In this document: piece after piece, positions 54,729 to 64,000 of the stretch | Layout: each line of letters begins with the position of its first letter | Numbering within the stretch: the first letter of the stretch is position 1 | Assembly (NCBI GenBank): GCA_021927905.1 | Contig: BLLK01000038.1 | Coordinates: 2,170,001 to 2,234,000 of the forward strand | Reading direction: 5' to 3' | DNA: 64,000 nt | Source: Chaetoceros tenuissimus | Lineage: Eukaryota; Bacillariophyta; Thalassiosirophyceae; Chaetocerotales; Chaetocerotaceae | Position numbers and translations under genes: made by a program | The notes under the pieces: model-generated | Told to the model about the DNA's origin: nothing | Databases searched by the model: none | What the model saw: only the letters and a program-made list of their open reading frames with translations

Positions 54729-56020
54729 AACTCTTCTCTTTTCATTACCAATTAAACTCGGACATCAAAGTTGATCAGACCTTTCCAATTAGTATTCAAG
54801 AAATGACTTGTTTTAAAGACCGTAGTTTCCAGGTATGTGAACTTTAAGTGATCTAGCTATATGATACTACATAGTCATTCTAATGACTGTCTGTACTTTG
54901 TCAGCGCTACAAGCTAGAAAGGTATTTCGATCTTTTGGACTTTGACAATAATCAGAGAGTAAATACAAAAGATTTGGTGTTATGGGGAGAAAGAGCAGCT
55001 GCAAATTACGAAGAAGCAGGGATTCATGTACCCGAAGAGAAGTTGAAAGATATGAGAAAGAAAATGGGACGTGTTTGTAAGTTTGTATATATATGCAATC
55101 ATATGAATATACATTTGACTGAATATTTCTAATGAGACATTTCAAAGTCAATTGTATGACTATCTTTAGTTGGGCAGGCAAAAACAAAAAGAGATTTGTG
55201 AACTATGGCGTCACAACATCGAAGCTTCCATTTTTCAAGACTATTTTTCGAGTACTACTTCTTCCAGCATGGCATGCACTTGATTTCAAAGGGAATGGAG
55301 AACTTAGTCTACAAGACTTTTACTTTGTTATTGGTGAGTAACAACAAGCGATTTAGTTTTCAAGTCTTTAGTTTTCTTTGGTTTAAACGCAACTCATTAT
55401 ATGGTTTTCATTTCCATTCGCTGTAGTAAAACCAATTGGTCTGACAGAAGAAGATGCAAAGATCGCGTTCCAAGTGATGGATGAGGGTGAGTTTCTTTGA
55501 ACAATAATAAAAAACAAAAAACAGAGAGACCTGACTAGTTTTCTTTTCCTACAGATAAAAATGGTATGCTCAGCGTTGAAGAGTTTACACAAGGTGTAAT
55601 CGATTACTTCAGCGACACAGAAGTTACCAAGCATGCCTTTGCTTATGGTGGAATCAAAGTTGATGATGTCCCAGAGAAATACAAGGAGTGTCTTCAAAAA
55701 AGTATTGAAGAATCTTGGAATGATGATGAAGGCGAGTGTTAGATAGATGTATAAAAGATTATGAGTTTCTTGAGTGTAAATATTTCTTTGTGCTTGATAT
55801 AAGTAGTAAGAAAACAAAATATTCATTGAATTGTAACATTGACATTATCATTTACTTTTACGGTGACATAGTGTTCTAAGATGGGATGCTATGCACCATT
55901 CTACTTCTAAGTAAAATAACCAGGCCGAGGTATGACAATTTCATTTCACATACAAGTTAGATAAGAGTCACAGAGTACAGTCTATTTCAAACCAAGGCCA
56001 TTTTTCACCAGCGAACAGTT

Positions 56021-56412
56021 CTAACTACGTGGGCGAGCTGGAGTGAACTTATCATCTTGTGGACCCATGTAATATCCTGTTGCATCATAAACCTTGTTGT
56101 TAACACAATAAGCGTCTTTCTCATCACCTGGACATGCAAGAATACAGAGCCCCTACGATTGAATGAGGTCATATGAAATGAGTTTAAAATTTTGAAGCTA
56201 TCAAACCTATGAATAAATTGAAAATGTACTTACAAGGGGTCCACAGCAGAGACACGCAATGCATGCATTACGTTTGGTATTTGGGCCAGCATATTTCATT
56301 GTTCCCCATACTCCTCCTGCAGGACATTTCCCTGGTGGCGCTTCGCTACCAACAGCTGTGGCTACTACCGCTGCACCTCTCTTGGCAACAACAGTGATAT
56401 CACCCTCTGCTG
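56021..56412 (-). pseudogene. U9 PDZ-like/Cys-rich gene, 5' part missing at the array edge
   Basis: The last exon and the Cys-rich part of exon 2 are present; similarity to the other units ends at 56412, inside exon 2 and just before the frameshift site. It has more private substitutions than other copies (for example AAATACCAAACG for AAAGACCAAACG), which fits an older copy at the edge that escaped homogenisation. Confidence 0.8.
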
Positions 56413-56708
56413 CATTGTTTAAAATGAAAGTATGTTGAAGTGTAGTATGTTGAAGTGTCAAGATTCAAACGAAAGCTGAGTCCGACATGGATGTTTGAAT
56501 CTCATATTTTTCACCAATAATCCGTCGTTAACATTTTACTACATTTAATGCATTCAACGCCTTGCTATAACAGTTTCATGCAATTTCCATTTTGATGCGT
56601 AAACTTGCTCTCTTGCTTTCGCTCTTCACTTGTTTCATGTTGTCTTCGAGATGCATGCGAAGCCGTAAACGTTTCGAAAGAGGAAAAACAAAGAAGTTGA
56701 CAAAGAAA
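56413..56708. other. Unique DNA at the right edge of the array
   Basis: It begins where unit similarity stops. A direct repeat AGTATGTTGAAGTGT occurs twice at 56428-56457. No gene is seen; a 78-codon plus-strand frame (56592-56828) has no support and overlaps the next gene in antisense. Confidence 0.4.
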
Positions 56709-57770
56709 CTAATGTCTAGTACCACGAGTTGGAATAAAGTTATCATCACGTGGACAAATATAGGTTCCAGCTGCATCATATACTCTCCCATTTACAGCAT
56801 AGGCATCTTTTTCATCGGTTGGACATAGTAATAAACAAAGTCCCTTTTCATTTATAGAAATCATATTAGCATAAAATCTGCTGTAGTAATGTGTTGGGGA
56901 AAACTTACCAACACCCCACAAAATATACAAAACATACATGCATTGCACTTGGTTTCTGGACCAACATATTTCAACGTTCCCCATACCCAACCCGGAGGTG
57001 CTTTTAATAATTTCAAATAAGATGAAGATAAATTGGGATTTTTTAATGTCGATTAAAAATGAATACCACTCACCGTTACCAGGCGGAGCTTCATTTGGAT
57101 TGACTGGTACAGCTTTAGCATTCGGAGTGACATCTCCTCTCTTCGCAACTACATTTAAATCGCCTGTGATGCCTTTGATAATATCAACTACTTCCTGAGT
57201 GCTAGTCATTCCTTCGACATGAGTTCCATTAATCAACACCACTTCATCTCCCTTTTGTAAATCTATGAATCGTTTTAAATTTTTGAGTCAAGAAGAGCGA
57301 ACAAAATGGTTTCATGCCTCACCTGAATTTTCAAATAGCAATCTTAAATTTGTCACGTATACCTTGCCTTCTTTTGCGACGACGGTTAAGCCAACTTTAG
57401 TATCGATAGAATCTTTGTAAACGGTTGCACTGATTGTCTTGACGTTTCTTCTCTTGGCAACTACATTTACATCGCCTATTGTGTGTGTGATAATATCAGT
57501 TACTTCACTGCTACTCATTCCTTCGACAATAGTTCCATTAACCATCACCATTTCATCGCCCTTTTGTAAACCTATTTCAACAGTAATTATTCAGAAATGG
57601 AGAACCTATTCTGACCAATAGCAAATGGATTAAACAATCTTACCTGAGTTTTCAAATAACAATTTTAGATTTGTTATATATACCTTGCCATCTTTCGCTG
57701 TTGCCACAGTTAACCCAACTTTTGTATCGATGGAATCTTTGTATACGGTTGCATGAATTGTTTTGACCAT
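56709..57770 (-). CDS. Protein with two PDZ-like domains and a Cys-rich end, five exons
   Basis: The ATG is at 57770. Exon 1 (57770-57644) gives MVKTIHATVYKDSIDTKVG; exon 2 (about 57572-57318) completes the first PDZ-like unit (KGDEMVMVNGTIVEGM) and starts a second (VKTISATVYKDSIDTKVG); exon 3 (about 57265-57075) completes it (KGDEVVLINGTHVEGM) and ends NEAPPGN; exon 4 encodes GWVWGTLKYVGPE and a Cys-containing hydrophobic stretch; exon 5 (56843-56709) encodes GLCLLLCPTDEKDAY and stops. The KGDEV and VNG/ING motifs fit the middle of a PDZ domain. The extra domain arose by duplication of an exon-sized unit. Relative to the array genes it lacks some Cys. It is probably intact; function unknown. 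Confidence 0.72.
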
Positions 57771-58282
57771 TGTAAATTTGGAAAGCTCTTCTACTTCGTA
57801 AAAGTATTTTATCTCTTGAAAGTAAGTATAATGAGAAGAGTATGAAGAAGAGTGAGTGCACGCGAAGTTGAAGATGGGAATTTGCGTTCGCATGTTGACG
57901 TCTTAGTCGTGTCTAGTCGTACACTGCAGTCCTTTCTCGATATGGATACCTTTCATTTTCAATTTCAAACGATTCTCTGGCTTTGACTACATAAAAAAGA
58001 ACATTGGGACATGAAAAACGAAAAGATGCAACGGTATATACATAATTTATTTTTTGTCTAGGTTGGCCCCAATTTAGAGTCAGGCTTCATTTTTGCGAGT
58101 ACCAAATGAGATCAAACTTACACCATAATTTTGCAAGGAGTTAGTTCATAATGATTCATTTCAAATAGAACTTTTTTAAAATATAGAGTAAGTCGTTTCT
58201 ACCTAACAAACATGACTACTGCAGTTATGCGATTTCCATCTAACAAGGTGGGCGAGATGGGGTGCTGATAAAGTTTGAAAAT
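57771..58282. other. Intergenic region between two PDZ-like genes
   Basis: Upstream DNA of the two-domain gene and 3' region of the next one. AT-rich, with no other gene seen. An 87-codon frame at 57630-57893 is exon 1 of the gene plus its 5' extension. Confidence 0.4.
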
Positions 58283-59102
58283 CTAACGTTGGCGGGCTGG
58301 AGCGAACTTGTCATCCTTTGGGCAAATGTATTTGCCACCTGCATCATAAACCCTTCCGTTAACACAATATGCATCTTTTTCATCGCTTGGACATGCAAGA
58401 ATACAGAGTCCCTGTAATTCAAATTTGAAAGATTAAATATCAATTTTATTTGTATGAATTCTATGAAGCATGTGAGAAAAAGGTAGGTAAAACTTACAAG
58501 AGGTCCACAACAAAGACATGCAATACATGCCTTCATTTGAGTATCCGAGCCAACGTATTTGACAGTACCCCAAACTCCGCCCGCAGGTGCTTTTTCGAAC
58601 AACTGTCAATCGACTAATCTATGGTAAAGATATGAAAATGTAAATGTAAAAAACAACATACCATTCCCTGGTGGAGCACCTGCAATTGCAGCTGCAGGGC
58701 TAGTGACTTTCACTGCTGTTGCAGCTGCTGGAGCAGAAGGTGCAACAGCAACTGCGACGGCTCCTCTCTTTGCCACCACATTCACATCTCCTGTACAAGA
58801 TTTGATGATTCCAACGACTTCATTGCTAGTCATTCCTTCTACAAGATTTCCATTCACCATGACTACTTCATCACCAGCTTGCAGAGCTATAGAAAAGGAG
58901 GATATCGTGTGAGTTAAGACCTCGATAGAGACTCCAAGAACACAACTAATTACTAATGTTCTTTGCTATTCTTCGCACCTGTAGTAGCGAACAATTCCGA
59001 AAGCGAATCCACATAAACCTTTCCTCCCGTTGCCACCACTGTCAAGCCAACCTTTGTGTCCGAAAAACCTTTGTACACGGTTGCGTTGATTGTTTCGACC
59101 AT
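58283..59102 (-). CDS. PDZ-like/Cys-rich protein, intact relative of the array genes
   Basis: The ATG is at 59102 (MVETINATVYKGFSDTKVG). Four exons: about 59102-58980, 58889-58660, 58590-58497 and 58411-58283. The PDZ-like part has AGDEVVMVNGNLVEGM and ends VVAKRG; an Ala/Val/Pro-rich linker follows, then APPGN, AGGVWGTVKYVG, ACIACLCCGPL and GLCILACPSDEKDAYC, finishing DDKFAPARQR. The site of the array frameshift reads GGAATCATC here, so the frame is whole. One further intron separates the linker from the Cys-rich part; the array genes lack it. The Cys cluster CIACLCC could be palmitoylated, which would make this a possible client of the neighbouring DHHC enzymes, but that is inference. Confidence 0.8.
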
Positions 59103-59530
59103 TTTCAATATTTTAGTTAAGTAACTTGTTGCTCTTGCTTATGAAACTTAGGGTCGGTCCAAGTCTATTCAAAACAAAGAGTGGCTACTTAGTTACTAGT
59201 TGTGATGCAACATCTTCTCGCAGAATGTAAAAAAAGATCCAATTGTGTAAAAGGGTACTTTTCTGTCAAATAGAGGTGTCAAAATTTGAATTACCCCAAC
59301 CCAACAGGAACATTTCATTTTCCATTTCGAGAAACTGACTTTCCTTCAAGTACCGATCTTCTTTAAGATGGAGAGATTGGTTTCAAAGAATAAAACTATT
59401 TCATCTAATAAATAAATATAAAAACAGAACTCGACTGAACTCGAAATAATTGAACAAATGCTTTACTTTTACTATTCTCGTTACAAAGATACTGACACAA
59501 TTTCCAAAACTAACAAAACTCAAAACTGAC
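59103..59530. other. Intergenic region, nothing recognisable
   Basis: Promoter side of the PDZ-like gene and 3' end of the secreted-protein gene. No frames or repeats of note. Confidence 0.35.
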
Positions 59531-61318
59531 TTAGATAATGTCTCCTGCTGTAGAACAGATTCCACAAGTCTCTGGACAAGATCCAGTGACGGAAGCATAT
59601 CCTTCAAAGATGGCATTCTTATCGCAAACCGCAGTGATAATGGATGCATCTTGAGCCGCAAGATCTCCGCAAGCCCAGATAACAGGAGAGCCTTGCTTGA
59701 CCTTTTTGACAAACTGAGTATTTGGATCTTCACCGCACTCGCAACAAGTGGAAGGACATATAGATGCAACTGCATCTTTTCCGCAGAACTTATTTCTTCC
59801 ATTGAGCGGCTTGTTTCCGAGCCATTTACAACTCTTGTATAGATCCTTACCCTTTTTGTTTGTTTTGAAAAAGAACTTCTCATCTGAATCTCCGCATACT
59901 CCATTACCGGAATCTGAAACTTCTGGCAAACCACCAGGTAACCCAAGAGTCATGCTACAAGTGAAACTTTGGTCTTCCATCTTTCTTTCTGTCAACTTTC
60001 TCATTGGATAGTATCCTCCTCCGGTAAACATGGAAAGGATTGGATTATCTAAGCCCATGGTTCCTTCCAAAACAAAAACTGCGTCATCTGGAGACCCTGC
60101 ATAGTAGCTCGCATAATCTGGATGAAGACAGAATGGAATTTCCTCGTGCATCAAATCCTTGATTCCTTCGTACTGATAAAAGTTACAAGTTGCAGTATGA
60201 GTCATGTTAACTGGAACCATACCCAAGATGTAGCATACATCGCCATGGAAATCGTCCGTCATATCACTGATTCCAAGCATATCTACAATTTCAGGGAGAA
60301 TGTATCCAAGCTCAGATACAATATCAACTTCCATAGCATGCATTCCTCCAACAATGACAGGCACGTTGTCGATAAGTTCAGCAATACCATTCACAATTTC
60401 ACCAATGATATCGGAATAATAGTTATCGTCAAAGTAATCATCTGCAAAGTAATCATCTTCATAGTAGAATTCATTCAGACCTGTAAGAAGGTTCTCCACA
60501 AAGTCTCCCACGAAATAAACAATGTTTTTAGCTGCATCCAAGGCACCATCAATAGTACCATCAGCTCCAAAGCCCTTCATGACTGCTGCTACAATTTCCT
60601 TCACGTGATCATAAGTAATCAACTGTTCAAGATAGTTGAGCCAAAAGTAAACAACGTCGCGAGTCATCCATGGAGCCTTGACAAGATTCAGAATGAACTC
60701 CTTCGAAGCAGCAACATGAGCCACACAATCAGCTTCAGTGGAAATAACGTCAATGTTTGCGCAAAAGGTTTCGACAGAGTCCATATCAAATGCATCAATT
60801 TTATCAAAGACATGAGTCATGATGTTGGTAATCATTTCTTGATCCATACTGGTAGTAATTGCTTCCATCATGTACATGACATAATCAAGCACATAAAATA
60901 CTTCATTCAAGATACCACCGATGCCATAGTAGTCATCATCGTAATATCCATAAATAGGCTCAATAGGGTAATACTTGCCATCCTTTGCAGACTCATGAAG
61001 TGCTTTACTCTTGGATACGAGAACAGCTGGAGCATCCTTCGCATCTTTTTCCAATTTACCAACAAGTTTCTTGAGAAATTTCTTTGCCTGTTCCTTACCA
61101 GCCTTTTCAGAGGATTCAGTTCCTACAAGAGAGCGAAGACTCTGGAATGCATCATAAGCCTTGAGTTTTATTCTTCCTCCAGCAGTCTTTTGAAGAGATC
61201 TGTATTGCTGAAAGGACTGGATCTTTTCCTTGAGTTCCTGTTTTGGTGTCTTGACTGCATTCTTGGCAGAGACTGCAAAGAGGGATGAAAGCAGCAGAAG
61301 CAGCTTGAAGAATTTCAT
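59531..61318 (-). CDS. Secreted protein with Cys-rich C-terminal modules
   Basis: 595 residues from ATG 61318. The start MKFFKLLLLLSSLFAVSA is a clear signal peptide. The middle is acidic and Tyr/Asp-rich (YGYYDDDYYG, FYYEDDYFADDYFDDNYY) without a known domain. The C-terminal 120 residues hold two Cys modules, one with CKWLG...FCGKDAVASICPSTCCEC and one ending CPETCGIC, similar to the ShK-like CPxTCxxC modules common in secreted diatom proteins. The gene is intronless. A role in the cell wall or cell surface is possible but not shown. Confidence 0.78.
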   Translation of the reverse strand: MKFFKLLLLLSSLFAVSAKNAVKTPKQELKEKIQSFQQYRSLQKTAGGRIKLKAYDAFQSLRSLVGTESSEKAGKEQAKKFLKKLVGKLEKDAKDAPAVLVSKSKALHESAKDGKYYPIEPIYGYYDDDYYGIGGILNEVFYVLDYVMYMMEAITTSMDQEMITNIMTHVFDKIDAFDMDSVETFCANIDVISTEADCVAHVAASKEFILNLVKAPWMTRDVVYFWLNYLEQLITYDHVKEIVAAVMKGFGADGTIDGALDAAKNIVYFVGDFVENLLTGLNEFYYEDDYFADDYFDDNYYSDIIGEIVNGIAELIDNVPVIVGGMHAMEVDIVSELGYILPEIVDMLGISDMTDDFHGDVCYILGMVPVNMTHTATCNFYQYEGIKDLMHEEIPFCLHPDYASYYAGSPDDAVFVLEGTMGLDNPILSMFTGGGYYPMRKLTERKMEDQSFTCSMTLGLPGGLPEVSDSGNGVCGDSDEKFFFKTNKKGKDLYKSCKWLGNKPLNGRNKFCGKDAVASICPSTCCECGEDPNTQFVKKVKQGSPVIWACGDLAAQDASIITAVCDKNAIFEGYASVTGSCPETCGICSTAGDII

Positions 61319-61791
61319 GTTTTTGTTTTATACAATCGTGTTTTGATTTTTTTTTTGGATGCAAATCAAGTTGTGAATCGTTTGTGTATTATAAACGATA
61401 AATAGAGATTTACATGAAGGATGGAATGTACGAAGATACTTACCAATTTCCAACGGTTGGTGACAATATTTTCGCCCAACACAGGTCATTGACACCAAAA
61501 TAGCTGGTAATGACTCGTTTGGGCACGAGTGATGTAGAATTTAGATGGACGCATTTCTAAACTTTCTATTTGTAAAAAAGAGAAGGGATGCGTTGATTTA
61601 AGTCATAGATGAAAAAAGAAGCATTCATACAGATTTAAAACTGGCGAACTTTTGGTAAACCTTCAAAAAATATCACATTTTCAAGCATGTTGAGAAGAAA
61701 AGTTTCTTAGTTTAGTTTATTCTTTCCTCTGAATCTTCTTATTGATATTATTGTGAATTAGAAAATAGATTCAACGAAACAAGCAAGCATC
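61319..61791. promoter_or_regulatory. Divergent upstream region of two secreted-protein genes
   Basis: 473 bp between the start codons of the secreted Cys-rich protein (minus) and the Kazal-like protein (plus), so it contains both promoters. A run of nine T is at 61347. No clear TATA box was seen. Confidence 0.4.
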
Positions 61792-62580
61792 ATGAAATCA
61801 AACACTCTCTTTTATTGCATCTCACTTGTACTTCTCAGCACGAGCCAAGTAAAAGTAGTAGATGCAACGGAATGTCCTAAAGGTTCCACTGATGTACTTT
61901 GTATTGAAATATACGATCCAGTGAAATGTGGCATAAATTTTGAGTGTGTATATGACAACCAATGTTTTGCAACTGCAGCTTCCAATGAATTTACGGCTGA
62001 GACATGCAAGAAGGTTCCTCTTTGCCCTCCTGAAAGTTCAAATGATGAGGCTTGTATCGGTGTTTTTGATCCAGTGAAATGTTCTGGCGAAAATATTGAA
62101 TGCGAATACTCCAATCAATGTTTTGCCACAACTGCTTCAAGCAACTTTACTGCCGATACTTGCAATAAGGTTTGGGTTAATCCCCTGGTTAACCCTAACT
62201 GTCCTGGAAGTTCAAATGATGAAGCTTGTATCGCCATTTTTGATCCAGTAAAATGCAATAGCGAAAATATGGAATGCCAATACTCCAATCAATGTTTTGC
62301 CACAACTGCTTCAAGCAACTTTACTGCCGAGACTTGCAATAAGATTTGCCCTATAAGTTCCAGTAGGTTGACTTGTCTCGAAACTTATGATCCAGTGATA
62401 TGTGGTGAATGTGAATATGACAATCAATGTTTTGCCGAAGCAGCTTCAATCTACTTTACTTCAGAGACATGCAATACTGTTATCAACACTGAGAGTACCA
62501 GTGGAGTGACAAGAGCGTATTCTAGATCTTGCACATTGTTCTTATCATTCACTCTCATTGGTGTGATTGCAATTGGTTAA
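61792..62580 (+). CDS. Secreted protein with four Kazal-like repeats, probably GPI-anchored
   Basis: 262 residues. A signal peptide covers about residues 1-26 (cut after VVDA). Four repeats of about 45-50 residues follow, each with C[IL]x[IVT][FY]DPVxC...ECxYxNQCFAxxASxxFTxxTC, which resembles the Kazal protease-inhibitor pattern (DPVCG...TYxNxC) with diatom-type spacing. Repeats 2 and 3 are nearly identical (ECEYSNQCFATTASSNFTA), so one duplicated recently. The C-terminus SGVTRAYSRS plus a hydrophobic tail (LFLSFTLIGVIAIG) fits a GPI-anchor signal. It may be a surface protease inhibitor or adhesive protein; inhibitor activity cannot be judged. Confidence 0.78.
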   Translation: MKSNTLFYCISLVLLSTSQVKVVDATECPKGSTDVLCIEIYDPVKCGINFECVYDNQCFATAASNEFTAETCKKVPLCPPESSNDEACIGVFDPVKCSGENIECEYSNQCFATTASSNFTADTCNKVWVNPLVNPNCPGSSNDEACIAIFDPVKCNSENMECQYSNQCFATTASSNFTAETCNKICPISSSRLTCLETYDPVICGECEYDNQCFAEAASIYFTSETCNTVINTESTSGVTRAYSRSCTLFLSFTLIGVIAIG

Positions 62581-62737
62581 CTTGTAGTAGACTAAGAGAA
62601 AATCGTTCAAGCCTCTTTCTTTCTCTTGAGGATAGAGATATACCTCGAATGTTTATACAAATATTGTGAAAATGAACAAGGATTTCCTGATTCTTCTCTA
62701 AAATAAATCTGTTTGCTTTTACTATTTATCGTGTCAC

Positions 62738-63532
62738 CTATATACTTTCTGTAGTATTACATGCATCTGGATGTTCACGTAACAATTGATAAATTGTGCT
62801 AGAGTTGGCATTGGGGAGTGAAGCTGCCACGAGAAACGCTGGATATATAGTTGAAACTTCACCTTCGAAGGCACACGTTAAAGTTGGAGGTATCTCATAC
62901 GTCAATGTTTCAAAGACTTTTTCCTCTCCAAATTTCTCAACTGCGTCGTCATATCGAGTTCGTACTTCATCATGATCTTCAACATCTTCAATCACTTCAA
63001 AGATATTACCAAGTGTTTCAGGAGTGCTTTTTAAATCATTTCTAAAAGATATATGAAATTCATTGAATAATCTAGAAAGCTTCTCTTCTTCTGTTTCTTG
63101 TAATTCAATCTTCAAGTCGCAGTGTACTTCATAAAAGACTTTACAAAACTCCCAGCCAAGGTTTTCCAATCCTTCACCGTAGAGTCCATCTTCGCCATTA
63201 TATGCTTCTTCTGCCTCTGAAGCCATTTGTCGACATTCCTCTTTACTCATTTCTAAATCTCTAGTCAATTCAATAGTGAAATCTTCCCCTTGACCATCCC
63301 AACAAGATATCATCTCCGCTTCATCGGGTAAACAACGTGAATCATCATCATCTTCAGGCATCGCAGCCATCAAACACTCTTCTATCGTTTCACCACCATG
63401 ATGATTCAAATATGATTCGAGATTATCAAAAGGTTTACAGGATAGAAACTCTGAGATTTCATCTTTTGTTTCGGGTATGTCCAAGATAAACTCTGCCCAT
63501 CGCCACCAACATTCTTTTCTTAATAGGTCCAT
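62738..63532 (-). CDS. Acidic hypothetical protein
   Basis: 264 residues from ATG 63532 (MDLLRKECWWRWAEF). It is strongly acidic, mostly helical in appearance, with several isolated Cys and Trp and no signal peptide or membrane segment. Near the C-terminus TIYPAFLVAASLPNANSSTIYQLLREHP resembles the single ankyrin-like helix pair found at the ends of many diatom proteins. I do not recognise the family. Codon use and length support a real gene. Confidence 0.65.
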   Translation of the reverse strand: MDLLRKECWWRWAEFILDIPETKDEISEFLSCKPFDNLESYLNHHGGETIEECLMAAMPEDDDDSRCLPDEAEMISCWDGQGEDFTIELTRDLEMSKEECRQMASEAEEAYNGEDGLYGEGLENLGWEFCKVFYEVHCDLKIELQETEEEKLSRLFNEFHISFRNDLKSTPETLGNIFEVIEDVEDHDEVRTRYDDAVEKFGEEKVFETLTYEIPPTLTCAFEGEVSTIYPAFLVAASLPNANSSTIYQLLREHPDACNTTESI

Positions 63533-64000
63533 TCCAATTGTATCTCCAAGTTGTAGAATCTGATTCTTGAATATCCTCTCTTTTACGCCAGAGTTCTACT
63601 TCGCAAACTGACTTTTTGTATGTTGGTTATATGATATGTTTTCATATATAGATGTTCGAGATGATGAGTACTGAGTTGTTTTGAAAACATGTAGCAATCT
63701 CTTCAACTTCAAGTGGAAGAAAGTGAAAAGTGAAAGAAAGCAGGAGCGTTAGAGAACAAATTTTCGATCGAGATAACGGTTTTACAACGCATCTCACATT
63801 TTGGCTGTCGCGATTTGAAAAATATGATAAAAATTAATGCAGAAGATACATGCCAGCAATAGCGAAAATTCAGCATGATATTAATATTTCTTGTATTATA
63901 ATAAATTTTCGTAACGATCGTACGTAACAGTCAGTCATAGCTTGACATGATCGTATTTCTTTTCTCGAGAGTTAAACAACTACATTTCCATCAGTTGAGA
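63533..64000. other. Right-end intergenic region
   Basis: AT-rich sequence upstream of the acidic protein gene. No gene, RNA or repeat was seen up to the window end. Confidence 0.35.

Larger units (their letters stand above)
48406..55742 (+). pseudogene. U9 EF-hand gene split by the retrotransposon
   Basis: Interrupted after seven codons at exactly the same base as U3. Unlike U3, the part of exon 1 after the element has no length change, so only the element breaks it. Exons 2-5 are open to the stop at 55742. Confidence 0.85.
11857..56412. repeat. Tandem array of nine three-gene modules (U1-U9)
   Basis: The order DHHC gene (minus), EF-hand gene (plus), PDZ/Cys-rich gene (minus) repeats nine times. 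Junctions, marked by GTGCCAGCCTGTGGCAC, are at 15830, 19780 (after a MITE), 30011, 33421, 36093, 39729, 43379 and 47034. Spacings are 3,636-3,655 bp for complete units. U4 (3,410) and U5 (2,672) are shortened by deletions; U3 and U9 are enlarged by a 6.3-kb retrotransposon. The left edge is the intact end of the U1 DHHC gene; the right edge at 56412 cuts U9 within its PDZ gene. Copies are nearly identical over long stretches, so the expansion or homogenisation is recent. Confidence 0.95.

Noticed and set aside
11857-56412. CRISPR array or prokaryotic island as an explanation for the repeats
   Set aside because: The repeats are kilobase units of intron-containing eukaryotic genes, with no short repeat-spacer pattern.
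60122-61288. 388-codon plus-strand frame opposite the secreted protein
   Set aside because: The minus-strand frame is longer, has a signal peptide and Cys modules; the plus frame is its shadow.
1-64000. tRNA or rRNA genes
   Set aside because: No cloverleaf-like or rRNA-like stretch was recognised by eye; a covariance-model scan would be needed to exclude them.

Overview
The window looks like nuclear DNA of a stramenopile, most likely a diatom. It is AT-rich, genes have short GT-AG introns of about 70-100 bp, and the content is HSF-type DNA-binding protein, AGC kinases, a 7TM receptor, secreted Cys-rich proteins with CPxTCxxC ends and a Ty1/copia element of the kind found in diatoms. Species was not determined.

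Left flank (1-11762): start of a Lys-rich protein (minus), a GPCR-like 7TM gene, an AGC kinase with one intron, a frameshifted HSF-type gene, a 1,022-bp hAT-like element with about 68-bp terminal inverted repeats inserted in a threefold repeat, and a second intronless AGC kinase. Both kinases begin with an N-myristoylation-type MGNxNS end and finish with the same FVGFTF hydrophobic motif, so they are paralogues.

Centre (11857-56412): nine tandem copies (U1-U9) of one three-gene module: a DHHC palmitoyltransferase gene (minus), a divergent five-exon EF-hand gene (plus), and a PDZ-like/Cys-rich gene (minus). The basic period is about 3.65 kb. Each junction carries the near-palindrome GTGCCAGCCTGTGGCAC and joins the upstream region of a PDZ gene to the inside of a DHHC gene. 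Only U1 therefore keeps a full DHHC C-terminus. Two sequence classes exist. Class A (U1, U2, U7, U8) keeps open EF-hand genes. Class B (U3, U4, U5, U6, U9) has every EF-hand gene broken. All PDZ copies that can be read share one 1-bp frameshift. Two units (U3, U9) carry the same 6,305-bp Ty1/copia insertion, with the same 5-bp target duplication, the same shortened 3' LTR, the same internal MITE and the same reading-frame breaks. The insertion therefore came before a higher-order duplication (U1-U3 resembles U7-U9). U3 later gained a hAT-like MITE and an unclassified 403-bp insertion.

Right flank (56413-64000): two apparently intact relatives of the array PDZ gene (one with two PDZ-like domains), a secreted protein with Cys-rich C-terminus, a probably GPI-anchored protein of four Kazal-like repeats, and an unrecognised acidic protein.

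Functionally, the myristoylation signals, S-acyltransferases, Ca2+-binding EF-hand proteins and Cys-rich PDZ proteins suggest membrane-linked Ca2+/lipid signalling, but joint action is inference from proximity only. The least expected signal is in the retrotransposon: the first 14 bases after the 5' LTR are complementary to a stretch inside that LTR and do not start with TGG, which resembles the self-priming arrangement known from Tf1.
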